A stretch of DNA of 64,000 nucleotides from Amycolatopsis dendrobii (GTDB lineage: Bacteria; Actinomycetota; Actinomycetes; Mycobacteriales; Pseudonocardiaceae). Below the pieces are notes generated by a model, which made no database searches, had not been told where the DNA came from, and saw only the letters and a program-made list of their open reading frames with translations. The DNA is taken from contig NZ_JACGZW010000001.1 in NCBI RefSeq assembly GCF_014145675.1, positions 496,001 to 560,000 of the forward strand. The letters run 5' to 3'. Positions 41,357-50,159 of the stretch are shown here, piece after piece. Position 1 is the first letter of the stretch. Every line of letters starts with the position of its first letter. Both the position numbers and the translations under genes were made by a program.

Positions 41357-42319
41357 TCACCGGGTGCCCCGTTCCGGATAGCCGAATTCGACGCCGCTGA
41401 CGTCGTCGAGCGCGCTGCGGATGGCGGGCGGGAGCGTGAGGTCTTCGGCGGCGAGCGAGCCGGTCAGCTGGCCGGTGTCGCGCGCGCCGACGACGGGAGC
41501 GGCCACTCCGGGCCGGTCCCGGACCCAGGCCAGCGCCACGGCGAGCGGCGACGTGCCGAGCCCCTCGGCGGCGGTCACGACGGCCTGCACGATCCGCGCC
41601 GCCCGTTCGGTGCGGTGGTGTTCGACGTATCCGGCGTACTCCTCGGACGCGCCGCGCGAGTCGGCGGGCGTTCCGGTGCGGTACTTCCCGGTGAGGACAC
41701 CGCGGCCGAGCGGGGCCCACGGCAGGATGCCGATTCCGTGGTGCGCCGCGGCCGGAACCGCTTCGCGTTCGATGCCGCGTTCCAGCAGCGAGTACTCGAA
41801 CTGCCCGGACACGAGCGGCACCGTGGCGAGCGAGGCGGCGGTGGCGAGCTGCCAGCCCGCGTAATTGGACACGCCCACGTAACGGACTTTGCCGCTCGTC
41901 ACCGCGTAATCGAGCGCGGAGAGGGTTTCCTCGACGGGAACGCAGGAATCCCACGCGTGCAGCTGCCACAGGTCGATGTGGTCGGTGCGAAGCCGGCGCA
42001 GCGACCCTTCGAGCGCGGACAGCAGCGCGCCGCGCGAAGCGCCGCCGCCGAACGGGCCGTCGGTGCGGCGCGCGACAGTCTTGGTGGCCAGCACGACGTC
42101 CTCGCGCGGCACCAGGTCCGACAGGAGTTCGCCGAGCATCCGCTCGGCCTCGCCGCCCGCGTAGAGGTCGGCGGTGTCCACGAGCGTGCCGCCCGCGTCG
42201 ACGAACGCGACCAGCTGGCTGGCCGCCTCGTCCGGATCGGTGTCGCCGCCCCACGTCATGGTGCCGAGGGCCATCCGCGATATCCGCAGTCCCGACCGGC
42301 CGAGCTGTCGCTTTTCCAC
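41357..42319 (-). CDS. Aldo/keto reductase
   Basis: The 320-residue TIM-barrel oxidoreductase (AKR family, NADPH) has first strand KRQLGRSGLRISRMALGTMTWG, catalytic Asp and Tyr in DTADLYAGGEAERMLGE, Lys in VVLATKT, and His in LWQLHAWD. The GTG at 42319 is preferred because AKRs of this group start a few residues before the first strand. It is a single gene, 98 bp upstream of the lipoprotein operon on the same strand. Substrate unknown. Confidence 0.9.
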   Translation of the reverse strand: MEKRQLGRSGLRISRMALGTMTWGGDTDPDEAASQLVAFVDAGGTLVDTADLYAGGEAERMLGELLSDLVPREDVVLATKTVARRTDGPFGGGASRGALLSALEGSLRRLRTDHIDLWQLHAWDSCVPVEETLSALDYAVTSGKVRYVGVSNYAGWQLATAASLATVPLVSGQFEYSLLERGIEREAVPAAAHHGIGILPWAPLGRGVLTGKYRTGTPADSRGASEEYAGYVEHHRTERAARIVQAVVTAAEGLGTSPLAVALAWVRDRPGVAAPVVGARDTGQLTGSLAAEDLTLPPAIRSALDDVSGVEFGYPERGTR

Positions 42320-42481
42320 GACCGCCGAGCCTAGTGGGCGCACCCCCTCCGGCCGGACGAAGGTGACCTCGTGTCGCACCGGCGCCCTCGGAGGGAGTCC
42401 TCAGGAACCACCCGATAGGTTCCCGACCGTGCGAATCGGACTGCGCCCCGAGCGGGCGGGCGAACCGGCGGGAGCGGCCTG

Positions 42482-43324
42482 ATGGGATGGTTCGAGGCCC
42501 TGGTCCTGGGGCTGGTGCAGGGGCTCACGGAGTTCCTGCCGATCTCCTCGAGCGCGCACGTGCGGATCGTCGCCGCATTGGCGGGCTGGGGCGATCCGGG
42601 CGCGGCGTTCACCGCGGTGACCCAGATCGGCACGGAGCTCGCGGTGGTCCTCTATTTCGGGCCGAAGATCGGCCGGATCCTGCGCGCCTGGTTCTTCTCC
42701 CTCTACCGCCCGGACTGGCGGCGCGACCCCGACGCGCGGCTGGGCTGGCTGATCATCGTCGGCTCGCTGCCGATCGTCGTGCTCGGCCTGCTGCTGCAGG
42801 ACGAGATCGACCGGGCGTTCCGCGATCTGCGGATCACCGCGACGACGCTGATCGTGTTCGGCCTGATCCTGCTGTTCGCCGACCGGACCGCGAAGCAGCA
42901 GCGCACGCTGGACCACCTGAACGTGCCGCACGGCCTGGTGTACGGCTTCGCGCAGGCGCTCGCGCTGATCCCGGGCGTCTCGCGTTCGGGCGGCACGACG
43001 AGCGCCGGCCTGCTGATGGGCTACACCCGGTCGGAAGCCGCGGAGTACTCGTTCCTGCTCGCGGTGCCCGCGGTGTTCGGTTCGGGGCTGTACAAGCTGA
43101 CCGACATCGGCAAGAACGGCGAGAACGCGCAGTGGGGGCCGACGATCCTGGCCACGCTGGTCGCCTTCGGCGTCGGCTACCTGGTGATCGCGTGGCTGAT
43201 GGCCTACATCAAGAAGCGCAGCTTCGTGCCCTTCGTGATCTACCGCGTCGTGCTCGGCGTCGTGCTGTTCGGCCTGGTCTTCGGCGGCGTGCTTGACCCG
43301 AACGCGGGACCCGCGGGCGGCTGA
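42482..43324 (+). CDS. uppP: Undecaprenyl-diphosphatase UppP (BacA)
   Basis: The 280-residue membrane enzyme recycles undecaprenyl diphosphate to the monophosphate for peptidoglycan and wall-glycan synthesis. Both inverted-topology active-site motifs are present: [17 protein letters not shown] at residues 10-26 and [17 protein letters not shown] around residue 160. The gene is followed by a histidine phosphatase 29 bp later and then an M3 peptidase, a likely transcription unit in actinobacteria. Confidence 0.95.
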   Translation: MGWFEALVLGLVQGLTEFLPISSSAHVRIVAALAGWGDPGAAFTAVTQIGTELAVVLYFGPKIGRILRAWFFSLYRPDWRRDPDARLGWLIIVGSLPIVVLGLLLQDEIDRAFRDLRITATTLIVFGLILLFADRTAKQQRTLDHLNVPHGLVYGFAQALALIPGVSRSGGTTSAGLLMGYTRSEAAEYSFLLAVPAVFGSGLYKLTDIGKNGENAQWGPTILATLVAFGVGYLVIAWLMAYIKKRSFVPFVIYRVVLGVVLFGLVFGGVLDPNAGPAGG

Positions 43325-43353
43325 ACCGGCGGATCACCGGTTAGGGTGGCGTC

Positions 43354-44058
43354 GTGAGTACGGTCATCTTGCTCCGGCACGGGAAGTCCACGGCCAACGG
43401 CTCGGGCGTCCTCGCCGGGCGCACGCCGAAGGTCGGGCTGGACGACACCGGCCGGGCACAGGCCGACGCCCTCGTCGGGCGGTTCGCCGGCGTGCCGGTC
43501 GCCGAGCTGGTCGTGTCGCCGATGCTGCGCTGCAAGCAGACCGTCGCGCCGCTGGCCGCCGCGCAGGGCTTGGCGAAGGTTGTCGAACCGCGGCTGTCCG
43601 AAGTGGACTACGGCGAGTGGACCGGCCGGGAACTCAAGAACCTCGTCAAGGAACCGCTGTGGCGCGTCGTGCAGGCGCATCCGTCGGCGGCGGTCTTCCC
43701 GGGCGGGGAGGGGCTCGCCGAGATGCAGGCGCGCGCGGTGGCCGCGATCCGCGCGCACGACGCCCGGATCACCGCCGAGCACGGCGACCACGCGGTGTGG
43801 GTCGTGTGCAGCCACGGCGACGTGATCAAGTCGATCCTGGCCGACGCGCTGGGCCAGCACCTCGACGCGTTCCAGCGGATCGTGGTGGACCCGGCCGCGG
43901 TGTCGGTGGTGCGCTACACCGAAACGCGGCCGTTCGTGCTCCGGGTGAACGAACACGGCGGCGACCTGGCCGGGATCGTGCCGCCCCCGCCGAAGAAACG
44001 CGGCCGCGGCAAGAAGGCTTCCAGCGACGCCGTCGTGGGCGGAAGCACGGGCCGCTGA
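43354..44058 (+). CDS. Histidine phosphatase family protein (MSMEG_4193-like phosphomutase)
   Basis: This 234-residue cofactor-independent phosphoglycerate-mutase-like phosphatase has the catalytic LLRHGKSTANG at residues 6-16, Arg in LVVSPMLRCKQT, and the second His in VCSHGDVIKS. The C-terminal tail is basic and Pro-rich (PPPPKKRGRGKK), which may contact nucleic acid or phosphates. It is placed directly after uppP, so possibly acts on a prenyl or sugar phosphate (inference). GTG start. Confidence 0.9.
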   Translation: MSTVILLRHGKSTANGSGVLAGRTPKVGLDDTGRAQADALVGRFAGVPVAELVVSPMLRCKQTVAPLAAAQGLAKVVEPRLSEVDYGEWTGRELKNLVKEPLWRVVQAHPSAAVFPGGEGLAEMQARAVAAIRAHDARITAEHGDHAVWVVCSHGDVIKSILADALGQHLDAFQRIVVDPAAVSVVRYTETRPFVLRVNEHGGDLAGIVPPPPKKRGRGKKASSDAVVGGSTGR

Positions 44059-44137
44059 CGATCGACAGTCCTTCCGTCGGATGCCAGACCCCGTAGGGTG
44101 GGCGGAACCACGTGGAGAACCAGGAGCGCAAACCCGA

Positions 44138-46189
44138 ATGATTTCCCCGGACAACCCGTTCGCCGTCCCCAGCGACCTGCCGTACGAGCTGCCGCCGTTC
44201 GACCGCATCGCCGACGAGCACTACCGGCCCGCTTTCGAGGCGGGGCTCGCCGAGCACGCCGCCGACGTGGAGCGGATCGCCGACGACCCGGCGGAGCCGA
44301 CCTTCGAGAACACGATCGCGGCGCTCGATCGGGCAGGCGCGCTGCTGACCCGGGTGTCCGGCACGTTCTTCAACATTTCCGGCTCCAACGCGACCGACGA
44401 AGTCCAGGAGATCCAGGCCGAGCTGGCCCCGAAGCTGGCCGCGCACGAAGACGCGATCCATCTGAACCCGCGGCTGTTCGCCCGCATCGACGCGCTGTAC
44501 CGCAAGCGCGCGGAGCTGGGCTTGAACCCGGAGGAGCTTCGGCTGCTGGAGCGCCGCTACACCGACTTCAGCCGCGCGGGCGCCGGGCTGCCCGAGGCGG
44601 ACCAGGCGAAGCTGCGCGCGTTGAACGAGCAGCTTTCGACGCTGCAGACCCGTTTTTCGCAGAACCTGCTGCGGGACACCAATGATCTCGCTGTCGTGCT
44701 CGACGACGCGGCGGAACTGGCCGGGCTCGGCGAAAGCGCGATCGCGGCGGCGGCGCAGACGGCGGCCGAGCGCGGTCTCGAGGGCAAGTACGTGCTGACC
44801 CTGACGCTGCCCACCGCGCAGGCGGCCGTGGCGTCGCTGGAAAACCGAGAGGTGCGCGAGCGCGTCTTCACCGCTTCGGTGTCGCGCGGAAATCGCGGAA
44901 ACGCCTACGACAACAACGCGATCGTCGAGGAGATCACCCGGCTGCGGGCCGAGCGCGCCGCGCTGCTGGGCTATCCGAACCACGCGGCGTACGTGATCGC
45001 GGACGAGACGGCCAAGACCGTCGAGGCCGCCGGGGGACTGCTGGAGCGGCTCGCGCCGGTGGCGGTCGCGAACGCGCGCACCGAGGCCGCGGAACTGCAG
45101 AAGCTGCTGGAAGCGGACGTGCCCGGCGCGACGCTGCAGCCGTGGGACTGGGCGTTCTACGCCTCGAAGGTGGAGCGCGAGCGGTTCCGGCTGGACACCG
45201 CGGCGCTGCGGCCGTACTTCGAACTGGACCGGGTGCTGCACGACGGCGTGTTCGTGGCCGCGAACCGGTTGTACGGCTTGACTTTCACCGAGCGGAACGA
45301 CCTGCCGAAGTACCACCCGCAGGTGCGGATCTTCGAGGTCTTCGACGCCGACGGCAGCGGGCTCGGCCTGTTCCTGATGGACTACTACACCCGCGACTCC
45401 AAGCGCGGCGGCGCGTGGATGAACAACTTCGTGGACCAGTCGCGGCTGCTCGGGCGGCGCACGGTCGTGGTCAACGTGCTGAACGTGACCAAGCCGCGCG
45501 AGGGGGAGCCGACGCTGCTCTCGCTCGACGAGGTGCGCACCGCGTTCCACGAGTTCGGGCACGCGCTGCACTCGCTGCTGTCCGGCGTCGAGTTCCCGAC
45601 GTTCACCGGCACGAACGTGCCGCGCGACTTCGTCGAGTACCCGTCGCAGGTCAACGAGATGTGGATGCTGTGGCCGGAAATCCTGGCCAACTACGCCAAG
45701 CACCACGAGACGGGGGAGCCGCTGCCCGCCGGGCAGGTCGAGCTGCTGGAGGCCGCGCAGCAGTACGGCGAGGGCTTCCGCACGACCGAGTACCTCGCCG
45801 CGGCGCTGCTCGACCTCGCGTGGCACCGCCTCGGCCCGGACGACCGGGTGGAGGACGTGCAGCGGTTCGAGGCCGAGGCGCTGGAAAAGGCGGGCGTGGC
45901 ACTGGAAAGCGTCCCGCCGCGCTACCGGACGACGTACTTCAACCACGTCTTCTCCGGCGGCTACAGCGCCGGGTACTACTCCTACATCTGGAGCGAGGTG
46001 CTCGACGCGGACACGGTCGAGTGGTTCACCGAGAACGGCGGCCTCAAGCGGGAGAACGGCGACCACTTCCGGTCGACCCTGCTGGGCCTCGGCGGCAGCG
46101 TCGACCCGATGGAGGCGTTCGCGACCTTCCGCGGCCGCGCGCCGGAGATCGAGCCGCTGCTGAAGCGCCGGGGACTCGCCGGCGCGTAA
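44138..46189 (+). CDS. M3-family metallopeptidase (dipeptidyl carboxypeptidase / oligopeptidase type)
   Basis: The 683-residue cytoplasmic zinc oligopeptidase has zinc motif FHEFGHAL with His471, Glu472 and His475, plus the third ligand Glu about 28 residues on in FVEYPSQVNEMW. The N-terminal helical cap starts LPYELPPFDRIADEHYRPAFEAG, as in Dcp/OpdA-type M3 enzymes. It degrades short peptides. The ATG at 44138 is chosen because GGAG lies upstream and the family alignment begins there. It is followed by a perfect 20-bp terminator hairpin. Confidence 0.93.
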   Translation: MISPDNPFAVPSDLPYELPPFDRIADEHYRPAFEAGLAEHAADVERIADDPAEPTFENTIAALDRAGALLTRVSGTFFNISGSNATDEVQEIQAELAPKLAAHEDAIHLNPRLFARIDALYRKRAELGLNPEELRLLERRYTDFSRAGAGLPEADQAKLRALNEQLSTLQTRFSQNLLRDTNDLAVVLDDAAELAGLGESAIAAAAQTAAERGLEGKYVLTLTLPTAQAAVASLENREVRERVFTASVSRGNRGNAYDNNAIVEEITRLRAERAALLGYPNHAAYVIADETAKTVEAAGGLLERLAPVAVANARTEAAELQKLLEADVPGATLQPWDWAFYASKVERERFRLDTAALRPYFELDRVLHDGVFVAANRLYGLTFTERNDLPKYHPQVRIFEVFDADGSGLGLFLMDYYTRDSKRGGAWMNNFVDQSRLLGRRTVVVNVLNVTKPREGEPTLLSLDEVRTAFHEFGHALHSLLSGVEFPTFTGTNVPRDFVEYPSQVNEMWMLWPEILANYAKHHETGEPLPAGQVELLEAAQQYGEGFRTTEYLAAALLDLAWHRLGPDDRVEDVQRFEAEALEKAGVALESVPPRYRTTYFNHVFSGGYSAGYYSYIWSEVLDADTVEWFTENGGLKRENGDHFRSTLLGLGGSVDPMEAFATFRGRAPEIEPLLKRRGLAGA

Positions 46190-46196
46190 GCTAGGT

Positions 46197-46251
46197 GTAT
46201 AACGCCCTATACGGCAAGGCTTGAACGACCGGCCTTGCCGTATAGGGCGTT
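46197..46251 (+). terminator. M3 gene terminator carrying the GTATAACGnnnTATACG motif
   Basis: A perfect 20-bp stem (46201-46220 with 46232-46251) encloses an 11-base loop and is followed by a short T-rich tail (TTTCGCGTTT). The 5' side of the stem is built from the 17-mer GTATAACGCCCTATACG (46197-46213), which recurs after two other genes in this window. Confidence 0.85.
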
Positions 46252-46322
46252 TTCGCGTTTCCAGGCCGCATACGCACGTGAAAGTGCCTTTTGTACGTCC
46301 TTCATTACTCACCCATGATGGT

Positions 46323-46342
46323 GTTACGCACTACCAGTGAGG
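46323..46342 (+). promoter_or_regulatory. HxlR-type operator copy in front of the frameshifted gene
   Basis: The pattern GTTAC-N2-ACT-N3-AGT-N2-GG occurs here on the plus strand and, on the minus strand, in the promoter of the HxlR gene (47018-47037). A 12-base core CGCACTACCAGT is identical in the two. It ends 7 bp before the ATG at 46350, overlapping the GGTGAGG ribosome-binding site. Confidence 0.65.
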
Positions 46343-46349
46343 TGAGGAA

Positions 46350-46557
46350 ATGGCCGAGGAGACGGGCACGAACCCAGCAGAATCGGCCGGACGCGGACCG
46401 CGTCGTGCACTACGCCGACGATCAGGACCGCGGATTCGGGTTCTTCTCCGACGTGCCGGACGGCTGCTTCGCGGAAGTCCTCAATCCCTTCGACGCGGAC
46501 GCGCTGGCGGACGTCGTGGAACCGGCCGGACCCGTACCGAACGAGCGGGCGCCATGA
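46350..46557 (+). pseudogene. Small frameshifted gene, target of the HxlR operator
   Basis: A good start (GGTGAGGAA then ATG) opens MAEETGTNPAESAGRG. The frame that then looks coding, with high third-position GC, is shifted by +1 and reads DRVVHYADDQDRGFGFFSD to a TGA at 46557. Joined, it would be about 68 residues. I cannot assign a family to the C-terminal part. It may be a decayed remnant or contain a sequencing indel near 46388. Its promoter shares the operator with the HxlR gene, suggesting it was the regulator's target. Confidence 0.4.
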
Positions 46558-46574
46558 GCGCGGCCAACACCGCC

Positions 46575-46991
46575 TCAGTCCGCCGTCGTGCTGGCCTTCG
46601 CCCTGCCGACCCCGGTCCGCTCGCTGGCGGCCCGGTTGCCCGCGATCTCGCTGTGGTGGACAACGGCCCAATCGGCCATCGCCAGCACCGCGTCGGTCAG
46701 TGACCGGCCCAGGTCCGTCAGCGCGTATTCCACGCGCGGCGGCACCTCGGCGTAAGCGGTCCGGGTGATCAGGCCGTCGCGCTCGAGATGTTTGAGCGTC
46801 TGGGTCAGCATCCGCTGGGAGATCCCCGGGATGCTCGCCTGCAGGTCCGAGTAGCGCAGGGAACCGGCGCCGAGGGTGCTGATCGTCAGCATCGTCCACT
46901 TGTCGCCGATGCGGTCGAGCACCTCGCGGACGAAGGCGCCGTCCTCTGGCCACGCCTGGCACGGGCCGGCGATCTGCCGTGCTGCCGCCAT
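46575..46991 (-). CDS. HxlR-family transcriptional regulator
   Basis: The 138-residue winged-helix protein has the family core FVREVLDRIGDKWTMLTIST, GISQRMLTQTLKHLERDGLI and YALTDLGRSLTDAV. One Cys near the N-terminus (GPCQAW) could be the redox-sensing cysteine found in many members. ATG preceded by AGAGGA at 8 bp. It is divergent from an FAD monooxygenase, the usual target class, and its promoter contains a palindrome-like site also present at 46323-46342. Confidence 0.9.
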   Translation of the reverse strand: MAAARQIAGPCQAWPEDGAFVREVLDRIGDKWTMLTISTLGAGSLRYSDLQASIPGISQRMLTQTLKHLERDGLITRTAYAEVPPRVEYALTDLGRSLTDAVLAMADWAVVHHSEIAGNRAASERTGVGRAKASTTAD

Positions 46992-47017
46992 CTCGAATTC
47001 CTCTCGTCCGGGTGCAA

Positions 47018-47037
47018 CCGCACTACCAGTATGTAAC
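47018..47037 (-). promoter_or_regulatory. HxlR autoregulatory operator
   Basis: On the minus strand this reads GTTAC-AT-ACT-GGT-AGT-GC-GG, 27 bp upstream of the HxlR ATG, within the 115-bp divergent region shared with the monooxygenase. Same pattern as at 46323-46342. Confidence 0.6.
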
Positions 47038-47106
47038 GCCCGCGCGCCGGCCCTGTCCGGCCCGATTCGTCCGGGCATTCCTTCCCTTCAGCGGAGAGTG
47101 AGCACT

Positions 47107-48504
47107 GTGCACGCACAAGACACCGTTGTGGTCGGCGCCGGCCCGGCCGGGCTGTGGACGGCGGCGGAACTGGCACTCGGCGGCGGCAGACCGCTGGTCC
47201 TGGAACAGGCTGAGCGACGCAGTCCGCATTCGAAGGCGCTGGCCGTCCATCCGCGCACGATCGAGGTGCTGGCGATGCGCGAGCAGGAGCAGGCTTTCCT
47301 CGACGGCGGGTTTTCCGTGCCCGACGGGCATTTCGGCATGCTGCCCGCTCGCCTGGACTTCCGGGAGCTGGCCACGCCGTTTCCGTTCATGCTCGCGCAT
47401 CCGCAGCGACGCACCGAAGAACTGCTCGAACAACGCGCGCTGGCTCTCGGTGCGGTGATCAGGCGCGGCCACCAGGTGTCCGGGCTGAGCCAGGACGACC
47501 AGGGCGTGACGCTGCGGGTCAGCGCACCGGAGGGCGAGTACGAGATCACCGCCGACCACGTGGTCGGCGCAGACGGCGCGGGCAGCAGTGTGCGCCGCGC
47601 GGCGGGTATCGGCTTCGCTGGCACCGACTCGACCGTCTTCGGCTTCCTCGGCGACGTCGAGCTGACCGACCCGCCCGAGCGACCAGGCTTCTGGCACAAC
47701 GAACACGGAGCGCTGATCGTGGCCCCGCTGCCTGGCGGGCGTTACCGCGTCACCGGATACGCCGCGGCGGATTTCGCCACGACCCTGGAATCCCTCCGGG
47801 AGACGGCGAAACTGATCGCGGGCACGGACTTCGGCCCGTACTCGCCGGTGTGGCTGTCCCGCTTCGGCAACGCGACACGGCTCGCGGGGCAGTACCGCGA
47901 AGGCCGGGTGTTCCTGGCGGGCGACGCCGCGCACATGCACTTCCCGGCGGGCGGAGCAGGGCTGAACGTCGGCCTCCAGGACGCGATGAACCTGGGCTGG
48001 AAGCTGGCGGCGGTCCAGCGGGGCTGGGCGGATCCGGTCCTGCTGGACACCTACCACGCGGAGCGCCACCCGGTCGGCGCGGCGCTGGGCGAGCACACCA
48101 AGGCGCAGACCGCGCTGATCACCGCTACCACCGAGGAAGGCCTGGCACTGCGCCGGTTCATGACGGACCTGCTGCGCGCCCATCCCGACGTGGCGACCGC
48201 GCTGGCGAACACGGTGACCGCGCTGGACGTGCGCTATCCGGGCGCCCGGCCTTGGGCAGGCGAGCGGCTCCCGGCCACCCGCGAGCAGTTGCACCTGTTG
48301 CGCGAAGGCCGGCCCGTGCTGCTGGCCCAGGAAGCCGGCCCGGGGTGGAAGGACCTGGCCGCGAGCGCGGGCTTCCAGTTGTACGAAACCGAGCTGCCCT
48401 GGTCGGCGGCTGCCGTGCTGATGCGCCCGGACGGGCACGTATGGGCCGCTGGGGACACTGCTGGGCAGTTGGCGGAATCGATGGCGGAACTGCCCTTGGC
48501 CTGA
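47107..48504 (+). CDS. FAD-dependent aromatic monooxygenase (Rox/PheA/TfdB type)
   Basis: The 465-residue group A flavoprotein hydroxylase has the FAD motif VVVGAGPAGLWTAAELALGG at residues 7-26, a DG motif in VVGADGAGSSVRRAAG, and the GD motif in VFLAGDAAHMHFPAGGAGLNVGLQDAMNLGWKLA. The C-terminal thioredoxin-like domain is present. The substrate could be an aromatic or polyketide drug; similar enzymes include rifampicin monooxygenases and angucycline hydroxylases. The GTG at 47107 has GGAGA 9 bp upstream. It is divergent from the HxlR gene that probably controls it. Confidence 0.9.
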   Translation: MHAQDTVVVGAGPAGLWTAAELALGGGRPLVLEQAERRSPHSKALAVHPRTIEVLAMREQEQAFLDGGFSVPDGHFGMLPARLDFRELATPFPFMLAHPQRRTEELLEQRALALGAVIRRGHQVSGLSQDDQGVTLRVSAPEGEYEITADHVVGADGAGSSVRRAAGIGFAGTDSTVFGFLGDVELTDPPERPGFWHNEHGALIVAPLPGGRYRVTGYAAADFATTLESLRETAKLIAGTDFGPYSPVWLSRFGNATRLAGQYREGRVFLAGDAAHMHFPAGGAGLNVGLQDAMNLGWKLAAVQRGWADPVLLDTYHAERHPVGAALGEHTKAQTALITATTEEGLALRRFMTDLLRAHPDVATALANTVTALDVRYPGARPWAGERLPATREQLHLLREGRPVLLAQEAGPGWKDLAASAGFQLYETELPWSAAAVLMRPDGHVWAAGDTAGQLAESMAELPLA

Positions 48505-48611
48505 CCCCGGCGGCCGGTTCGGGCCGCGCCTGCGCCGTTGCCGCCGAAACCTGCGTTGACCAGCGGGGGAGCGCGGAAAACCCGGGTCCTGCGGCGGGTG
48601 CGGAACCGCCT

Positions 48612-48663
48612 CTTCGTCGGATCGGCTGACGCCAGGGCCCGGGATTCGGCGGATCCGACGAAG
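48612..48663. promoter_or_regulatory. 12-bp inverted repeat upstream of the MFS gene
   Basis: CTTCGTCGGATC (48612-48623) is the exact inverse of GATCCGACGAAG (48652-48663), separated by 28 bp that include a GGGCCCGGG core. It lies 60 bp upstream of the MFS start. It could be a stable leader hairpin (attenuator or terminator of the monooxygenase gene) or paired half sites for a regulator. Confidence 0.55.
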
Positions 48664-48722
48664 CCGCGGAGGGGGTGCATGACCGCACAATGCGGCGTCG
48701 CCGAATCAAGGAGGATCCGACG

Positions 48723-49976
48723 GTGAGCATTCCGAGTTCCGCCCCGGTCGTGCGGCGGACCGAACGGACCACGTTGGCGCTGCTGGTCGGCGTCTTCATC
48801 ATCGACTACATCGACCGCGTCATGATCGCGGTCGCGCTGCCGCTGATCGGCGCGGAGTTCGGGCTGTCCAAGACCACGCAGGGGCTGGTCGTCTCCGCGT
48901 TCGCGATCGCCTATCTGGTCGGGCAGATGCCGGGCGGGCTGCTCGCGGACCGCGTGGGCGCGCGGCCGTTGCTGGTGATCTCGCTGGCGGCCTGGTCGGT
49001 GTTCACCGCCGCCACCGGGTTCGCGCCCGGCCTCGTCGTGCTGCTGGTGCTGCGCGCGGCGTTCGGGTTCGCGCAGGCGTTGTTCCCCGGGGCGGCGTTC
49101 AAGGCGCTGGCCGAACGCACGACGCAGGAAGGCCGCAGCCGCGGCGCGGGGCTGCTGCTGGCGTCCAACTCGGTCGGGGCCGGGCTCGGGCCGCTGCTGG
49201 TCGCGCCGCTCGTGGTCGCCGCGGGCTGGCGGCACACGTTCTGGATCGTCGCGGTGGCCGGGTTGATCGTCGGGCTGGCGCTGTGGCGGCTGCTGCCCGC
49301 GCCGCTGCCGCGCGAGCTGACCGAACCCGGGGCGCACGTCGCCCCGGTGAAGGTGCCGGTCTCGCAGGTGCTGCGGAACCGGCTGGTGATCCGCTGCGCG
49401 GCCATGTTCGCCTGCTTCAACATGCTGGCCTACGGGATGATCACCTGGGTTCCGTCGTACCTGGTCGAGACCAAGGGGCTCTCGCTGGTCGCGGCGGGGA
49501 TCTCGGCGGCGATCCCGCAGCTGGTGAGCGCGGCGGCGGTGCTGCTCGGCGGCTGGCTGATGAGCCGGTACTTCGACCACCGGCCGCGCTGGCTCGTGGT
49601 GCCCGCGCTCGTCGCCGCGGCCGGGGTGCTGGTGGCGATGCTGCTGTCGGATTCGGCGACCGGGTTCACCGTGCTGCAGACCGTCGCGATGTTCATCAGC
49701 GGCCTGGCCTCGATCGGCATCGTCGGGCTGCCGCTGCGGGTGCTGCCGCGCGATCTGGTCGGCGCGGGGATGGGCCTGGTCAACACCGGCGGCCAGCTCG
49801 CCGGGGTGCTCGCGCCGCTGGTGATGGGCTGGCTGGCGGACCGCTTCGGGTTCGCCGCGGCGTTCGGGTTCCTGGCGGTGTCGACGCTCGCCGCGGCGGC
49901 GATTTCGCTGACCACCCGGTCGACGAAGCTCTCGCTCGGCGCGCCGGCCCCGGCGAAGAAGGAGCAGGTGGGCTGA
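48723..49976 (+). CDS. MFS transporter (ACS-type, organic-anion/sugar-acid family)
   Basis: The 417-residue twelve-helix permease has the MFS A-motif GGLLADRVGARPL after the second helix and the N-terminal FIIDYIDRVMIAVALPLIG, in which the Asp-Tyr-Ile-Asp-Arg is typical of the anion:cation symporter subfamily (hexuronate, glucarate, phthalate carriers). The GTG is preceded by AAGGAGG at 8 bp. It is preceded by a long inverted repeat and followed by a 21-bp perfect terminator, so it is a single-gene unit. The substrate is probably an organic or sugar acid. Confidence 0.88.
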   Translation: MSIPSSAPVVRRTERTTLALLVGVFIIDYIDRVMIAVALPLIGAEFGLSKTTQGLVVSAFAIAYLVGQMPGGLLADRVGARPLLVISLAAWSVFTAATGFAPGLVVLLVLRAAFGFAQALFPGAAFKALAERTTQEGRSRGAGLLLASNSVGAGLGPLLVAPLVVAAGWRHTFWIVAVAGLIVGLALWRLLPAPLPRELTEPGAHVAPVKVPVSQVLRNRLVIRCAAMFACFNMLAYGMITWVPSYLVETKGLSLVAAGISAAIPQLVSAAAVLLGGWLMSRYFDHRPRWLVVPALVAAAGVLVAMLLSDSATGFTVLQTVAMFISGLASIGIVGLPLRVLPRDLVGAGMGLVNTGGQLAGVLAPLVMGWLADRFGFAAAFGFLAVSTLAAAAISLTTRSTKLSLGAPAPAKKEQVG

Positions 49977-49977
49977 C

Positions 49978-50023
49978 CCACCGGGGGCCGGTGGTCCGGC
50001 AGCGGACCACCGGCCCCCGGTGG
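49978..50023. terminator. Strong hairpin terminator after the MFS gene
   Basis: A perfect 21-bp stem (49978-49998 with 50003-50023) has a 4-base loop, starting one base after the TGA. It lacks a U-tract, as is common in very GC-rich actinobacteria. Confidence 0.85.
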
Positions 50024-50060
50024 CGCCCGACGATCCGACCCGGCCGTTCGGCCGCATTAG

Positions 50061-50095
50061 TGGTCTAGACCTTGACGGGTGACTGGTCCAGTCCA
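50061..50095 (+). promoter_or_regulatory. Chitinase promoter with two DasR-like (dre) sites
   Basis: TGGTCTAGACCT (50061-50072) and TGGTCCAGTCCA (50084-50095) form a direct repeat with 23-bp periodicity, about 65 bp upstream of the chitinase ATG. Both match the TGGTCTAGACCA core of DasR responsive elements and the 12-bp direct repeats of Streptomyces chitinase promoters. Predicts repression by a DasR-type GntR regulator, lifted by amino-sugar phosphates. Confidence 0.8.
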
Positions 50096-50159
50096 ATTCT
50101 GAGAAGGTTCCGGCCGTGCGCCGCCGCCGCACGGCCCCTTTTTCGGCACTGGAGCCCGC

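Noticed and set aside
43826..46312. An 828-codon minus-strand open frame opposite the M3 peptidase
   Set aside because: The plus strand carries the HEFGH zinc motif and family alignment; the minus reading is low complexity.
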